64,000 nt of DNA from Bartonella sp. M0283 (GTDB lineage Bacteria > Pseudomonadota > Alphaproteobacteria > Rhizobiales > Rhizobiaceae), in contig NZ_JACFSK010000001.1 of the NCBI RefSeq assembly GCF_016100455.1, forward strand, positions 1,054,001 to 1,118,000. The letters run 5' to 3'. Each line of letters starts with the position of its first letter. Positions within the stretch are counted from its first letter, which is position 1. The notes beneath the pieces were generated by a model. That model was given only the letters and a program-made list of their open reading frames with translations. It was not told where the DNA came from and searched no databases. The translations under genes were made by a program, and so were the position numbers. Positions 50,394-60,270 of this stretch are shown here, in pieces.

Positions 50394-51701
50394 TCAGCCA
50401 AGATAGGGATATAGCGGGAAACGTTCGGTCAATGCCTGAACTTTTTCACGTACATGTGCTTCTACAGCAGCATTCCCTTCATCCGAATTTGCGGCTTTCA
50501 AGCCATCAAGAACTTCGGAAATCAACTCGCCAATTTCATCGAATTCTTTTTCGCCAAAGCCACGTGTTGTTCCTGCCGGTGTACCAAGCCGCACACCTGA
50601 TGTAACGAACGGTTTTTCCGGATCGAAAGGAATTCCGTTTTTGTTGCAGGTAATATGAGCGCGGCTCAACGCACTTTCTGCCCGTTTCCCGGTTGCATTT
50701 TTTGGTCTCAAATCAACCAGCATCAAATGGTTATCGGTGCCGCCGGATACAATATCAAGACCATTTTTAATGAGGCGTGCCGATAAGGTTTTCGCATTTT
50801 TAACAACATTCTGGGCATAAGTTTTGAACGACGGACGCAGAGCCTCGCCGAATGCAACAGCTTTTGCGGCAATGACATGCATAAGCGGTCCACCCTGAAT
50901 ACCCGGGAAAACAGCCGAATTGATTTTTTTTGCAATTGCTTCATCATTCGTCAAAATCATACCACCGCGCGGTCCGCGAAGCGATTTATGTGTCGTCGAC
51001 GTGACAACATGGGCATAAGGAACAGGTGACGGATGGACACCTCCGGCAACAAGGCCGGCTATGTGCGCCATATCCACCATAAGATATGCACCCACTTCGT
51101 CAGCAATTTCGCGAAACCGTTTCCAGTCCCAAAAGCGCGAATAGGCAGTACCACCGGCAAGTATAAGTTTTGGCTTGTTTTCTCGAGCAATACGAGCGAC
51201 TTCGTCCATATCTATTCTTTGGTCATCTCTGCGTACGCCATAAGATACCACATTAAACCATTTACCGGACATATTAACCGGCGACCCATGGGTCAAATGC
51301 CCACCGGAATTGAGGTCAAGTCCCATAAATGTATCACCGGGCTTCAAAAGGGCGAAAAATACCGCCTGATTCATCTGGCTACCGGAATTGGGCTGCACAT
51401 TTGCAAAAGCAGCTCCGAACAGTTTCTTTGCGCGTTCAATTGCAAGATTTTCAACCACATCTACATATTGGCAACCGCCGTAATAACGTTTACCCGGATA
51501 ACCTTCGGCGTATTTGTTGGTTAAAACCGAACCTTGCGCTTCAAGAACAGCACGCGATACGATGTTTTCCGATGCAATCAACTCGATTTCATTACGCTGA
51601 CGGGAAAGTTCGCCGCGAATGGCATCATAGATTTCGGAATCAGTTGTTTTAAGATCGTCATTAAAAAAGCGCTTTTGCGCCACATCCACTTGGTCGCTCA
51701 T
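50394..51701 (-). CDS. glyA: GlyA, serine hydroxymethyltransferase
   Basis: 435 residues from ATG 51701, with AGGAAT eight bases upstream; six extra codons to 51719 are unlikely. PLP lysine in [14 protein letters not shown], substrate motif [19 protein letters not shown]. It interconverts serine and glycine and supplies methylene-THF. First gene of the leftward glyA-nrdR-ribD-ribE run; nrdR follows after 20 bases. Confidence 0.96.
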   Translation of the reverse strand: MSDQVDVAQKRFFNDDLKTTDSEIYDAIRGELSRQRNEIELIASENIVSRAVLEAQGSVLTNKYAEGYPGKRYYGGCQYVDVVENLAIERAKKLFGAAFANVQPNSGSQMNQAVFFALLKPGDTFMGLDLNSGGHLTHGSPVNMSGKWFNVVSYGVRRDDQRIDMDEVARIARENKPKLILAGGTAYSRFWDWKRFREIADEVGAYLMVDMAHIAGLVAGGVHPSPVPYAHVVTSTTHKSLRGPRGGMILTNDEAIAKKINSAVFPGIQGGPLMHVIAAKAVAFGEALRPSFKTYAQNVVKNAKTLSARLIKNGLDIVSGGTDNHLMLVDLRPKNATGKRAESALSRAHITCNKNGIPFDPEKPFVTSGVRLGTPAGTTRGFGEKEFDEIGELISEVLDGLKAANSDEGNAAVEAHVREKVQALTERFPLYPYLG

Positions 51702-52052
51702 GGGAAATATTCCTAACAATGAAAAATAGCCGCTTAATAATTATCACAGCCTTATAATATGTTAAACGCTTTCGAAGTGAATAGCCAATAATTCGCAAGA
51801 AATCCTCAGAAAAATCGGCTTGATTTGCAATTATAATTTACTGATCGCTTGATTAATCGAAAAACTGCCTGTTGAATAATTTTCCTCGATAAAACGCTTA
51901 AACGGTTACAAAAAAGAATTTATTTTTATCGCTTCGTAAGGCACAATATACCGCCTCTTGTTTAATAGAATGGGCTCTGTTCTTTAAAAGAGAAACATCA
52001 TTCATATAAGTCTTTTAACAAATCCAATCCCGGTGAAATCAGGTGCAAGGAA
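51702..52052. other. Divergent glyA/argC promoter region
   Basis: About 350 AT-rich bases. It must hold both promoters; I found no riboswitch or clear operator. Confidence 0.5.
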
Positions 52053-52988
52053 ATGCAAACAAAAGTTTTTATTGACGGCGAACACGGTACAACGGGCTTG
52101 CAAATCAGGAAGCGGTTGGCCGCACGAGATGACCTCGAAATTCTGTCAATTCCGCTGGAAGACCGCCACAATGAAGCTGCGCGTTTGGAACGATTGAATA
52201 CAGCCGATATTGCTATTCTCTGTCTTCCTGACAAGGCAGCGATTGACACTGTCAATAGTCTTGCAGGCAATGATAAAGTGCGCATTATCGATAGCTCTAC
52301 GGCGCACCGTATTGCCCCCGAGTGGGTTTACGGTTTTGCCGAACTCACGAAAGGTCAACCGGAACGGATTAGCTCGGCACGTTTTGTTGCAAATCCGGGA
52401 TGTTATCCCACCGGTGCGTTAAGCATCATTCGTCCATTAAGGGAAGCGCATATTATAGGAGAAGATTTTCCAATCTCCATTAACGCTGTTTCAGGCTATA
52501 CCGGTGGTGGAAAAAAGATGATTGCACAAATGGAAGACCCAAGCTGTGACGACAAGATAACCGCAAATTATTTCATTTACGGGCTTAATCTCAAGCATAA
52601 GCATGTGCCGGAGATACGTGTTCATGGTAAACTTTCACATTCGCCGATTTTCGTACCAAGTGTCGGAAGATTTCCTCAAGGCATGATCGTCAATATTCCG
52701 CTTCATAATTCGCTTTTGCAAAAAACCGTTACAACTGATGTTTTGCGCTCTATTTTCAAAGCCCATTATCACGATAGCAAGCTCGTCAGCGTTGCGAATG
52801 AGGACGAAAGCAGCAATTTGGCGCGGCTTGACGCGGAATTGCTCGCCAATACAGACAAGTTAAAAATATTCGTATTTGGTGATGATTCTAACGGGATTTA
52901 CAATATTTCAGCCGTTCTGGATAATCTCGGTAAAGGTGCTTCGGGAGCAGCGGTGCAAAATCTCAACCTAATGATCGGAAAATCATAA
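52053..52988 (+). CDS. argC: ArgC type 2, N-acetyl-gamma-glutamyl-phosphate reductase
   Basis: 311 residues, the short (type 2) class. MQTKVFIDGEHGTTGLQI is its N-terminal signature and catalytic Cys117 lies in NPGCYPTG. Reduces N-acetylglutamyl phosphate in arginine synthesis. GGTGCAAGGAA precedes the ATG. Monocistronic with a terminator. Confidence 0.95.
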   Translation: MQTKVFIDGEHGTTGLQIRKRLAARDDLEILSIPLEDRHNEAARLERLNTADIAILCLPDKAAIDTVNSLAGNDKVRIIDSSTAHRIAPEWVYGFAELTKGQPERISSARFVANPGCYPTGALSIIRPLREAHIIGEDFPISINAVSGYTGGGKKMIAQMEDPSCDDKITANYFIYGLNLKHKHVPEIRVHGKLSHSPIFVPSVGRFPQGMIVNIPLHNSLLQKTVTTDVLRSIFKAHYHDSKLVSVANEDESSNLARLDAELLANTDKLKIFVFGDDSNGIYNISAVLDNLGKGASGAAVQNLNLMIGKS

Positions 52989-53020
52989 AAATCCGGTTTT
53001 TCCTGCTCATAAATAATAGA

Positions 53021-53052
53021 AGACCGGCCATTGTTGCCGGTCTAATTTTTTT
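53021..53052 (+). terminator. Terminator of argC
   Basis: AGACCGGC-CATTGTT-GCCGGTCT followed by AATTTTTTT, about 30 bases after the stop. Confidence 0.9.
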
Positions 53053-53145
53053 GCTTTTTTAATTGTTTGATTGTTTGCCGGCCGTTCGTTTTACTGTTCC
53101 TGAGAGGTTAAACCTGAGGAAAATATGACTTTTTTATCAAGCCGG

Positions 53146-54225
53146 TCATGCTTTTTCTACAGCATAAGCGCCTTTTGTTGCGCGCCAATGTGCAACGGCA
53201 AATACCAGTACCAATAGCGCAACACCCTGATGGATCAATCCCCAGCTGATCGGAGCCTCAAGCAAAAGCGTAATGATTCCGAAAATAGCTTGAACAACAA
53301 TGGCCAAAAGCAACAGCATTGCACGGCGCGCATGCGTTGTTCCAGATGCGAGCTTTTCGACTTTCAAAGCATGGACAAGCGCCGCCAACAACAGAAGATA
53401 AGCAAAACACCGATGGACAAATTGTACTGTCAACCGATTTTCGAAAAAATTGCGCCAGGATGGCTGATCGGCGAGCAACCCTTCCGGCACCAATTGTCCA
53501 TCCATTAACGGCCATGTATTATAAACTTTGCCTGCATGGAGACCTGCAACAAGAGCCCCAAGATAAATTTGCACAAGCACCATAAAAACAAGCCAGCCGG
53601 CAAATTTCTGTATGCTGCGGTTGGCAGGCTTATCACTATAATCGGCAAGTCCGCGTGAAACATAAGTGACAAAGATGACAACAATACAAGCTGTAACAAG
53701 ATGAATCGCCAAACGATATTGACTGACACTTGTTAAATCACTGGCCCCGAGTCCGGACGCAACCATCCACCAGCCAATTGCTCCCTGAATGGCAATAATG
53801 ACAGGAACCGCGATTAATTGCGGAAGAAACGTTTTTTCAATTCGTTTGGTCGCCCAAAACCAGATGAGTCCGAATAATGCAACAACACCGACAAGACGTG
53901 CCAATAAACGGTGAGCCCACTCCCACCAGAAAATGCCTTTGAATTGTGAAAGTGTCATTCCCTGATTGACAACTTTATATTGGGCTATTTGTTGATATTT
54001 CTCGAATTCATCTTGCCATTCTGCCTCGCCAATCGGCGGAATAACCCCGTGAACCGGCTTCCATTCGGTAATAGACAACCCCGAACCGGTAAGTCGTGTA
54101 GCACCCCCGACAATGACAATTGCCAAACACAGAATTAATATGACATAAAGCCATATCTTGATCATTTTGCGATTGTACGCCTGTCTGGCATTAGGCACGG
54201 TTTCATCAATTGCAGTCATTGTCAT
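53146..54225 (-). CDS. ctaA: CtaA/COX15, heme A synthase
   Basis: 359 residues with eight predicted membrane spans. Heme-ligand His occur in [30 protein letters not shown] and [10 protein letters not shown]-terminal [19 protein letters not shown] is the family signature. It oxidises heme O to heme A for aa3 cytochrome oxidase. Alphaproteobacterial type without the Cys pair of Bacillus. No ctaB adjacent. Confidence 0.95.
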   Translation of the reverse strand: MTMTAIDETVPNARQAYNRKMIKIWLYVILILCLAIVIVGGATRLTGSGLSITEWKPVHGVIPPIGEAEWQDEFEKYQQIAQYKVVNQGMTLSQFKGIFWWEWAHRLLARLVGVVALFGLIWFWATKRIEKTFLPQLIAVPVIIAIQGAIGWWMVASGLGASDLTSVSQYRLAIHLVTACIVVIFVTYVSRGLADYSDKPANRSIQKFAGWLVFMVLVQIYLGALVAGLHAGKVYNTWPLMDGQLVPEGLLADQPSWRNFFENRLTVQFVHRCFAYLLLLAALVHALKVEKLASGTTHARRAMLLLLAIVVQAIFGIITLLLEAPISWGLIHQGVALLVLVFAVAHWRATKGAYAVEKA

Positions 54226-54348
54226 AACGTGAAGCTTTCACTCAATAATATCTGCCGGGATTATCCGGTTCTTTTTCCTATTGGTGCAGCAATGTTTTTA
54301 AGAAAACAAGGGTGCAAGCCGCGACAAGCCGTCGCGTCTCCACTTTTA

Positions 54349-56130
54349 TCAATTATTGTTAAGCCTGAATACCGGTTGCGTAGAAAATTTCAAGAACAAT
54401 TCTGTCCAATGATCTTCACCGGATTTGTCACCGGGCGAAATAACAAGGCAATCACTTTCGGAAAATATTTCTTCCAGCCCGAATTCCGGCTCATCCGACA
54501 TCGCAACGATAACAATCGAATAGCTGCTTTCGAGCGCCGAAATGAATGCCGGAATATCTTTTGAAAAATCCTTGGCACGAAGCGGACTAGCCAAACCTTG
54601 AGGCAAAATATCTACACCAGTGTCATAATCGTTATAGATAACTTCCGAAATTTTTGCGTCACCCGTCAATACATCAGTGAAACCACGATGAGGACCGATG
54701 AGATTTCCAATTTCATTGGTCGATATATCAACCAATAGGATTGCATTGTTTTCTTTTTTCAAATCCATCGACAAGCGCGCGGCAGTTTTTGCGGCTGTTT
54801 TTCCAACCACCGCGATAAATCCTGCGTGGTTTTGTTCGAGTTTTTCAACCGTTTCAGCAAAATTCAGTGTCACTTTCCGCGAAGACGGGCCGACCGGGTT
54901 CATGCTCCCGCCGTCCGCTTCTCCCGTGTGATCAAAAATTTGTCCATCCACGTTTTTGCGTGTTTTAAATAAAGCGCACTTTTTAATAATCGTCTGAAGA
55001 ATCAAAAGTAACAAGAAAACAATTAACGCGAATCCGAAGATCCTGCCGCCATACCGCGATAAAATAGATTGTTTCGCGATTGTTATTGGACCATTCACAA
55101 CCACAAGATTACTCGCCCGCAACAGGTCGGATTTTTCGATTGTTTTATCATAGTCGTCCCAAATCGACTTCAATTTTTTTTCAAGCTCGTCAAGCGACCG
55201 ATTGTCATCGGAAGAACCGGAAACGCCTCTTGCCGCATTGAGTTCATCGCGCAAACCCCGTTCAACTTTTGTCGCAATATCCGCTTGTGCGTAGAGACGT
55301 TTGATTGAGAGGTCAACATTGTTTTCAAGCTCTGACTTAAGCGCATTTTGTTCAGCACGCATTGCTTTGATCTGGGGGTGGTTACTCGCTAATCGGGTTT
55401 CCATATTGGCAATTTCTGTTGCCAACGCATTCAAGTCATCGGTGGTTTTCACAACTGCCGGGTCGTTGGCGATGAAGTCGAGAACAAGCGGTGATTGGCC
55501 GGTATTCAAGAGATTTTTCAAAACTTCGATTGACGCATTATAGGCAACGCGATTACCAATCGCGACAATAAGCGCAGCATAGAGGTCGTTGGTTTGCTTT
55601 TCTCGCTCAACCCGTCTGGCGTTTTCGCTGAAGCTATTCAAAGTCGAGCTCAAAACGCTGTTACGCTGTGAGCGAATAGCGGAGATCAGCGCCAAATCAG
55701 GATTGGGATAGACCCTCTTCACTTCTTGGCGGAAAGCTTCCAGCAAACTTGCCAAGACAAGTTCGGCATGGGTCGCATTTTCATCGTCAAACTCCAATAA
55801 AATATGATTTTTATCTTCATGGAGTGAAAGAAAATAATTGAAATTGTTCAGGTTTACCGGAATTTCCTGCTTTTCCAACAGTTCGACTGTCCGCTTCAAA
55901 ACCGGACCCGATGTGACTATTGAAACAACCCGATTGCGACTATCGTCGTCCAATGTCATGCCATCCAGTTTTTTAATGGAAAATTCTACCTTCGCCTCGT
56001 AAATCGGCGGTTTTGACAGATAATAAACGAAAGCTAGAACAGAACAAAAGGCCGTAACCAGCAAAACCAATATTATGTTTTGCGGCAAAAAACGCGTGAA
56101 ATTTCTATTCTTTCCGGCTTGTTCTGGCAT
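54349..56130 (-). CDS. Wzz/ExoP-like polysaccharide co-polymerase with degenerate kinase domain
   Basis: 593 residues. TM1 17-37, a periplasmic coiled-coil region (about 140-330), TM2 364-383 and a cytoplasmic BY-kinase/ParA-like domain (about 435-590). The P-loop reads VVGKTAAKTAARL, which lacks the normal GxGKS/T spacing, though LLVDIS keeps a Walker A'-like strand. The C-terminus (FSTQPVFRLNNN) has no Tyr cluster. It is therefore probably a chain-length or assembly factor without kinase activity. No glycosyltransferase or polymerase genes are adjacent. Confidence 0.85.
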   Translation of the reverse strand: MPEQAGKNRNFTRFLPQNIILVLLVTAFCSVLAFVYYLSKPPIYEAKVEFSIKKLDGMTLDDDSRNRVVSIVTSGPVLKRTVELLEKQEIPVNLNNFNYFLSLHEDKNHILLEFDDENATHAELVLASLLEAFRQEVKRVYPNPDLALISAIRSQRNSVLSSTLNSFSENARRVEREKQTNDLYAALIVAIGNRVAYNASIEVLKNLLNTGQSPLVLDFIANDPAVVKTTDDLNALATEIANMETRLASNHPQIKAMRAEQNALKSELENNVDLSIKRLYAQADIATKVERGLRDELNAARGVSGSSDDNRSLDELEKKLKSIWDDYDKTIEKSDLLRASNLVVVNGPITIAKQSILSRYGGRIFGFALIVFLLLLILQTIIKKCALFKTRKNVDGQIFDHTGEADGGSMNPVGPSSRKVTLNFAETVEKLEQNHAGFIAVVGKTAAKTAARLSMDLKKENNAILLVDISTNEIGNLIGPHRGFTDVLTGDAKISEVIYNDYDTGVDILPQGLASPLRAKDFSKDIPAFISALESSYSIVIVAMSDEPEFGLEEIFSESDCLVISPGDKSGEDHWTELFLKFSTQPVFRLNNN

Positions 56131-56207
56131 TCCTGTACAACTGATGAAAAAGACAATGCCTTCCAGATAGAATAGAATGAGTAACTATCCCCTTAAAAAA
56201 TAAAAAT

Positions 56208-56232
56208 AAAACCGCCATAAAGGCGGTTTTTT
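56208..56232 (-). terminator. Terminator of the L,D-transpeptidase gene
   Basis: AAACCGCC-TTTAT-GGCGGTTTTATTTTTATTTTT read leftward, 23 bases past the gene end. Confidence 0.88.
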
Positions 56233-56254
56233 GATGTTTTTTATTAAAAATAGT

Positions 56255-57544
56255 TCAACCGGCCGTATCAAGAGCCAATTGCGAGGAGCCATCCATGTGA
56301 TAAATATCGTCACGGAATTGGACAACCCCCTCTCCCGTTGACCAAGCGGAAATATAGACAAAATGAAGCGGTATGGGATCGGGAATATTAATCGGTGTAT
56401 TTTGTCGGGAGGCAATCACCGCTTCCATACGTTGCCTGTCCCACCCGGGCGTATTCTTCAAAATCCACACATTGAGATCGCGAATGTTCTGAATACGGAT
56501 ACAGCCTGATGAATCAAAACGCATCAAGCTATTGAACAGTGTTTGAATGGGCGTGTCATGCATATAGACCGAATATGGATTGGCAAAATTAATCTTTGTT
56601 GATGACATTGCGTTAATTTTGCCCGGATCTTGCCGGAACATCATACCGACAGCCTCGTCACTATGCCAATCGATGCTTTCGGGGGGTACTTCCTCGCCTC
56701 GATTATTAAAGATATGGATGCTGTTGTCCGAAAGATAAGACGGATTTTTTTGCATCAGAGGAATAATATCTTTACGGATAATCGACTTCGGTACTGTCCA
56801 GAACGGATTGAGGATGATCTGACTGATTTTTGAATCCAGTAACGGGGTTTGGCGATCAATTTTACCGACAACAGCTGTATGTCTTTGCGCAACCACACCA
56901 TTTTCCACAGCTTCAATTTGCGCAGCCGGTATATTAACCATTACAAAGCGCTGTTCCTGAGCTGTCATTTCGACTTTCGTCTTCAACCGCTCGACATTGA
57001 TGTGAAGTTGATTGAGGCGCGTCTGGGCATCGACATTCATCGATTTATAGGTTGCCTCGCCTGTTACACCATCGGCTGGCAATCCATGACGAGCCTGAAA
57101 GCGTTTTACAGCGGCATCGACATAGGTGTCGAAAGATGAAGACATCCCCACACCGCTTTGAAGATCTCCCGACGCTGCAAGTCTTTGCCGCAATGCGGTT
57201 ACTGCCGGATGTGTTACACCAATTTGCAATTTACCCTGTTCTGTCGGAACTCTTTGCCAACCGCCGCGACTGACAATACCCTCATATTGCGTAATCGCCT
57301 TTTGAGTGTCTTCAACAGTTGCAAAGCTTAATACAGGCTGATTGGAAGCAACTTTGGTACTTCCTGCAGGCCCCGCATCAAACTGGTCATCCCAACGGGC
57401 CCGCCCCGATTGGGCAAACAATGCGTTGTTTGCTTTGGCAAGAACGGGAGCATATGACAGAGCCGTTACAGTTGCTAAAGATTTTAAAAAGAACCTGCGG
57501 CCTATTGAAGGATTTTTGACAGATGTCATGTTTTTATTTGTCAT
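56255..57544 (-). CDS. Secreted L,D-transpeptidase (YcbB-type) with peptidoglycan-binding domain
   Basis: 429 residues from ATG 57544. N-terminal SIGRRFFLKSLATVTALSYA has a twin Arg (16-17) and fits a Tat or Sec signal. A PG_binding_1 domain (about 120-165, VKRFQARHGLPADGVTGEAT) precedes a YkuD domain with catalytic Cys348 in SSGCIRIQN. It would form 3-3 peptidoglycan cross-links or link proteins to the wall, which matters for the pole-growing Rhizobiales. Alternative starts are 57568 and 57529. Confidence 0.92.
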   Translation of the reverse strand: MTNKNMTSVKNPSIGRRFFLKSLATVTALSYAPVLAKANNALFAQSGRARWDDQFDAGPAGSTKVASNQPVLSFATVEDTQKAITQYEGIVSRGGWQRVPTEQGKLQIGVTHPAVTALRQRLAASGDLQSGVGMSSSFDTYVDAAVKRFQARHGLPADGVTGEATYKSMNVDAQTRLNQLHINVERLKTKVEMTAQEQRFVMVNIPAAQIEAVENGVVAQRHTAVVGKIDRQTPLLDSKISQIILNPFWTVPKSIIRKDIIPLMQKNPSYLSDNSIHIFNNRGEEVPPESIDWHSDEAVGMMFRQDPGKINAMSSTKINFANPYSVYMHDTPIQTLFNSLMRFDSSGCIRIQNIRDLNVWILKNTPGWDRQRMEAVIASRQNTPINIPDPIPLHFVYISAWSTGEGVVQFRDDIYHMDGSSQLALDTAG

Positions 57545-57726
57545 TCTTGATTTTTTCCACGCATGCACTCGTCGATAAGATCGACATTGACGCTTAACAG
57601 CATTTGGTAGAAGTAATTGTCACTTTTTCCTATAATTAACCATTTTTGTGTCTTTATCATGTCTAACAACAAAGTGACTCTTCGTTAGCTAATAAATATA
57701 GGCATTGTCACGTTAAAATTGGGTAA

Positions 57727-58143
57727 CTAGATTATCTTTTTCTTCTTTTTGAGAAACAGGCAAACCCGAAACATAACAAATAGCAAAGCGACCAAAAAAT
57801 GGAATACTGCAAGCGAGGGGAAAAAAATAAAGCTTGAGCTATAGACAGTAAATGCAAGAGATTCAGTCAAGGCTGCAAAAAACCACAAGATTATACCCCA
57901 AAGAGAACCCATCCACAGTCCGAGAGCTGCAATTGGATAGACAACCGACAGAATAACTGTCAGCACCTGCCAAAGCCAGGGCATGCGATCAATTCGCCAT
58001 AGTGTGCCGGGAAATACGCCGACCAAGCGTATCCAGTAAAAAACGGAAAATAGGAGAGCAACAAAAGCCAGACAATGCAAAAAAATGGAATAAGATGATA
58101 ATACCAGACTTGGTTTAGCTACTTGGCGTAACTGGTTATCCAT
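57727..58143 (-). CDS. Small four-span membrane protein, probably DUF6163-like
   Basis: 138 residues with about four membrane spans (IFLHCLAFVALLFSVFYW, VLTVILSVVYPIAALGLWM, IILWFFAALTESLAF, FHFLVALLFVMFRVCLF) and a Lys-rich C-terminus. I believe it matches a family (DUF6163) conserved in Rhizobiales next to the enoyl-CoA hydratase gene, but function is unknown. Its ATG shares a base with the neighbour's stop (TAATG), so the pair is translationally coupled. Confidence 0.8.
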   Translation of the reverse strand: MDNQLRQVAKPSLVLSSYSIFLHCLAFVALLFSVFYWIRLVGVFPGTLWRIDRMPWLWQVLTVILSVVYPIAALGLWMGSLWGIILWFFAALTESLAFTVYSSSFIFFPSLAVFHFLVALLFVMFRVCLFLKKKKKII

Positions 58144-59192
58144 TAAATTTCCAATTCTTTTTCAACCGGTTGAAAATAGGAATCAACCATCTCGTCGGTA
58201 ACACCGGACAAATTATCCGGTTGCCAATGCGGTTCATTGTCCTTGTCTATCAACACCGCCCGCACACCTTCATAAAAATCATGATTATCCATCATATGGT
58301 GGGCAATACGGTTTTCAACTTTCAGACAGTCATCTAGCCCTAACGGTTTACATTGTTTCATCGCGCGCCAGGTGACCATCAAACTTGTCGGAGAACGTGC
58401 CAGAAGCGTTGCCAGAGTTTCTTTGGCAAAATCGTTTCCCTCATCGGCTTTTTGTTTGATGAGATTGATACCTTCGTTAAGCGTGTCGGTACCGAAGCAC
58501 TCTGCAATCAGTGACCGCGTCTCGGCATTTGTTTCAAAATCGACTTCAATCGCATATTGTTCCAGCGCCGGGCGTGGATTACCCTGTTCAATGATACTTC
58601 CACGCAGATCTTCAAGCTTGTCTTGTGAAACCGCGTGGGTCGCAAGCCCCGTTTGCAAACAATCGCCCCATTTACATCTTGCACCGGTCAGCGCCAGATA
58701 CATTCCGAATTGCCCGTTCAAACGGGAAAGAAAATCACCTGCTCCGACATCAGGAAAGAAGCCGATAGCACTCTCCGGCATGGCAAAAGTGGTATTTTCT
58801 GTCACAATCCGGTGTGAGCCATGAATAGAAATACCAGCGCCGCCGCCCATACAGATACCATCAAGTATAGCGATATAAGGTTTCGGAAAACGCCCTATGT
58901 AGCCGTTGAGCTTATATTCGGACGAAAAATAGTCATAGGCCGGGCGCCCTGCCTTGCCTTCCTTATAAGCATAAACAACATCGCCGCCGGAACAAAAAGA
59001 TCTGCCTTCCCCCTCGACCACGACACATAATACATCGTCATCCGTTTCCCAGCTGTGCAAAGCTTTTTCAAGCGCCTGCAACATATCAAGGCTTAATGCA
59101 TTCAGCGCTTGGGGGCGTGTGAGACGGACAATCCCTGCCCGACCTTCTTTTAAAAACGTGACCTCGTTCCCGCCACCAAAATCAAGTTGCAT
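58143..59192 (-). CDS. Enoyl-CoA hydratase/isomerase family, 3-hydroxyisobutyryl-CoA hydrolase-like
   Basis: 349 residues of the crotonase fold. LNALSLDMLQALEKAL, GEGRSFCSGGDVVYAY, GICMGGGAGISIHGSHRI and PESAIGFFPDVGAG match the long (ECH_2/HIBADH) subgroup, which hydrolyses 3-hydroxyisobutyryl-CoA in valine breakdown. No other valine-catabolic gene is adjacent, so substrate is inferred from length and motif order only. Confidence 0.9.
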   Translation of the reverse strand: MQLDFGGGNEVTFLKEGRAGIVRLTRPQALNALSLDMLQALEKALHSWETDDDVLCVVVEGEGRSFCSGGDVVYAYKEGKAGRPAYDYFSSEYKLNGYIGRFPKPYIAILDGICMGGGAGISIHGSHRIVTENTTFAMPESAIGFFPDVGAGDFLSRLNGQFGMYLALTGARCKWGDCLQTGLATHAVSQDKLEDLRGSIIEQGNPRPALEQYAIEVDFETNAETRSLIAECFGTDTLNEGINLIKQKADEGNDFAKETLATLLARSPTSLMVTWRAMKQCKPLGLDDCLKVENRIAHHMMDNHDFYEGVRAVLIDKDNEPHWQPDNLSGVTDEMVDSYFQPVEKELEI

Positions 59193-59323
59193 AGCCCAAA
59201 ACTCCTTAGGAAAACTGAAAGGCTTTTGCTATTTAAATCATTATTGGCCTCAAAATCAATCAACCTTGTTTCGTTGAGGCTCAAGGCAGGAGACAAAAAT
59301 TAATATTTGGTAAATTTTTTGAC

Positions 59324-60091
59324 CTAGTGTTCTTTAGTCCCGAGTGTGGGGAACAATTGCATGACCGCACCGATGAGATAAATGTACAGGCCGGAAATTG
59401 TCATACCTATTTTCACCCATTCCGGTGCTTCGAGCCGGTAGCAAATCCCGATAATGCCAAGAGCACACCAAATAAGAAAGACTGTCAAATTGAGTGGACG
59501 CAAGCGCACAACGCGCACCGGATGCAAAAAATAAATCGGAAGGAATGAAATAATAGCAGAAATCACCACAATGCTGAATGCTGTCCATTCTCCCGGTTTG
59601 ACAATGAAAAGTGTAAAAATCAGCATATTCCAGACGACAGGAAAACCTTTAAAAAAGTTCTCCTTGGTTTTCATACCTGTGTCGGCATAATAAATAGCCG
59701 AGGAGACCACAATGATGGCGCCGGACAAAAATGACAGCCCCTCCCCCATAAAACCGCTTTGATAAAGCGCGAATGCCGGTATGAGTACATAGGTGACATA
59801 ATCGATTATATTGTCGAGAAGTTCACCCGACCACGTGGGAAGGACATATTTTACCTGAAGCTTACGGGCAATCGGACCGTCGATACCATCAACCAATAAT
59901 GCCAGACCGAGCCAGCCGAACATTGCTGTCCATTCTTTTTCGGAAGCAGCAACCAGCGACAAAAAGGCAAGAAACGACCCTGATGCGGTAAGAAGATGAA
60001 CCGAAAATGCCCTCGCCTGCGGCATTGTTACCTTTTTATGGCGCAGTTTTTCGGCACTACTTTTTATTCTACCAGCAAGTTTATTTTTCAA
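59324..60091 (-). CDS. pcs: Pcs, phosphatidylcholine synthase
   Basis: 255 residues from TTG 60091, which has GAGAGGGA upstream; the frame is open to a GTG at 60127. The CDP-alcohol phosphotransferase motif DGIDGPIAR...SGELLDNIIDY is present and seven to eight spans follow. It condenses choline with CDP-diacylglycerol, the one-step route used by Rhizobiales and Brucella for phosphatidylcholine. N-terminus before QARAFSVHLLTASGSF is longer than in Sinorhizobium. Confidence 0.94.
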   Translation of the reverse strand: MKNKLAGRIKSSAEKLRHKKVTMPQARAFSVHLLTASGSFLAFLSLVAASEKEWTAMFGWLGLALLVDGIDGPIARKLQVKYVLPTWSGELLDNIIDYVTYVLIPAFALYQSGFMGEGLSFLSGAIIVVSSAIYYADTGMKTKENFFKGFPVVWNMLIFTLFIVKPGEWTAFSIVVISAIISFLPIYFLHPVRVVRLRPLNLTVFLIWCALGIIGICYRLEAPEWVKIGMTISGLYIYLIGAVMQLFPTLGTKEH

Positions 60092-60270
60092 AGCAAACCA
60101 GTCCCTCTCGTAAAATGCGATTATCACATTTCAGTATAAATTTTTATGCCCTTTCTATCACTGATCACAAAAATTAAAACAATTGATTGCAATTGCTAGA
60201 TTGATCCACATATTGTGTTAAATTGACAGTGAGATCGTTCTATCAGCTAATCTAGTAGAAAGGCCCGACT

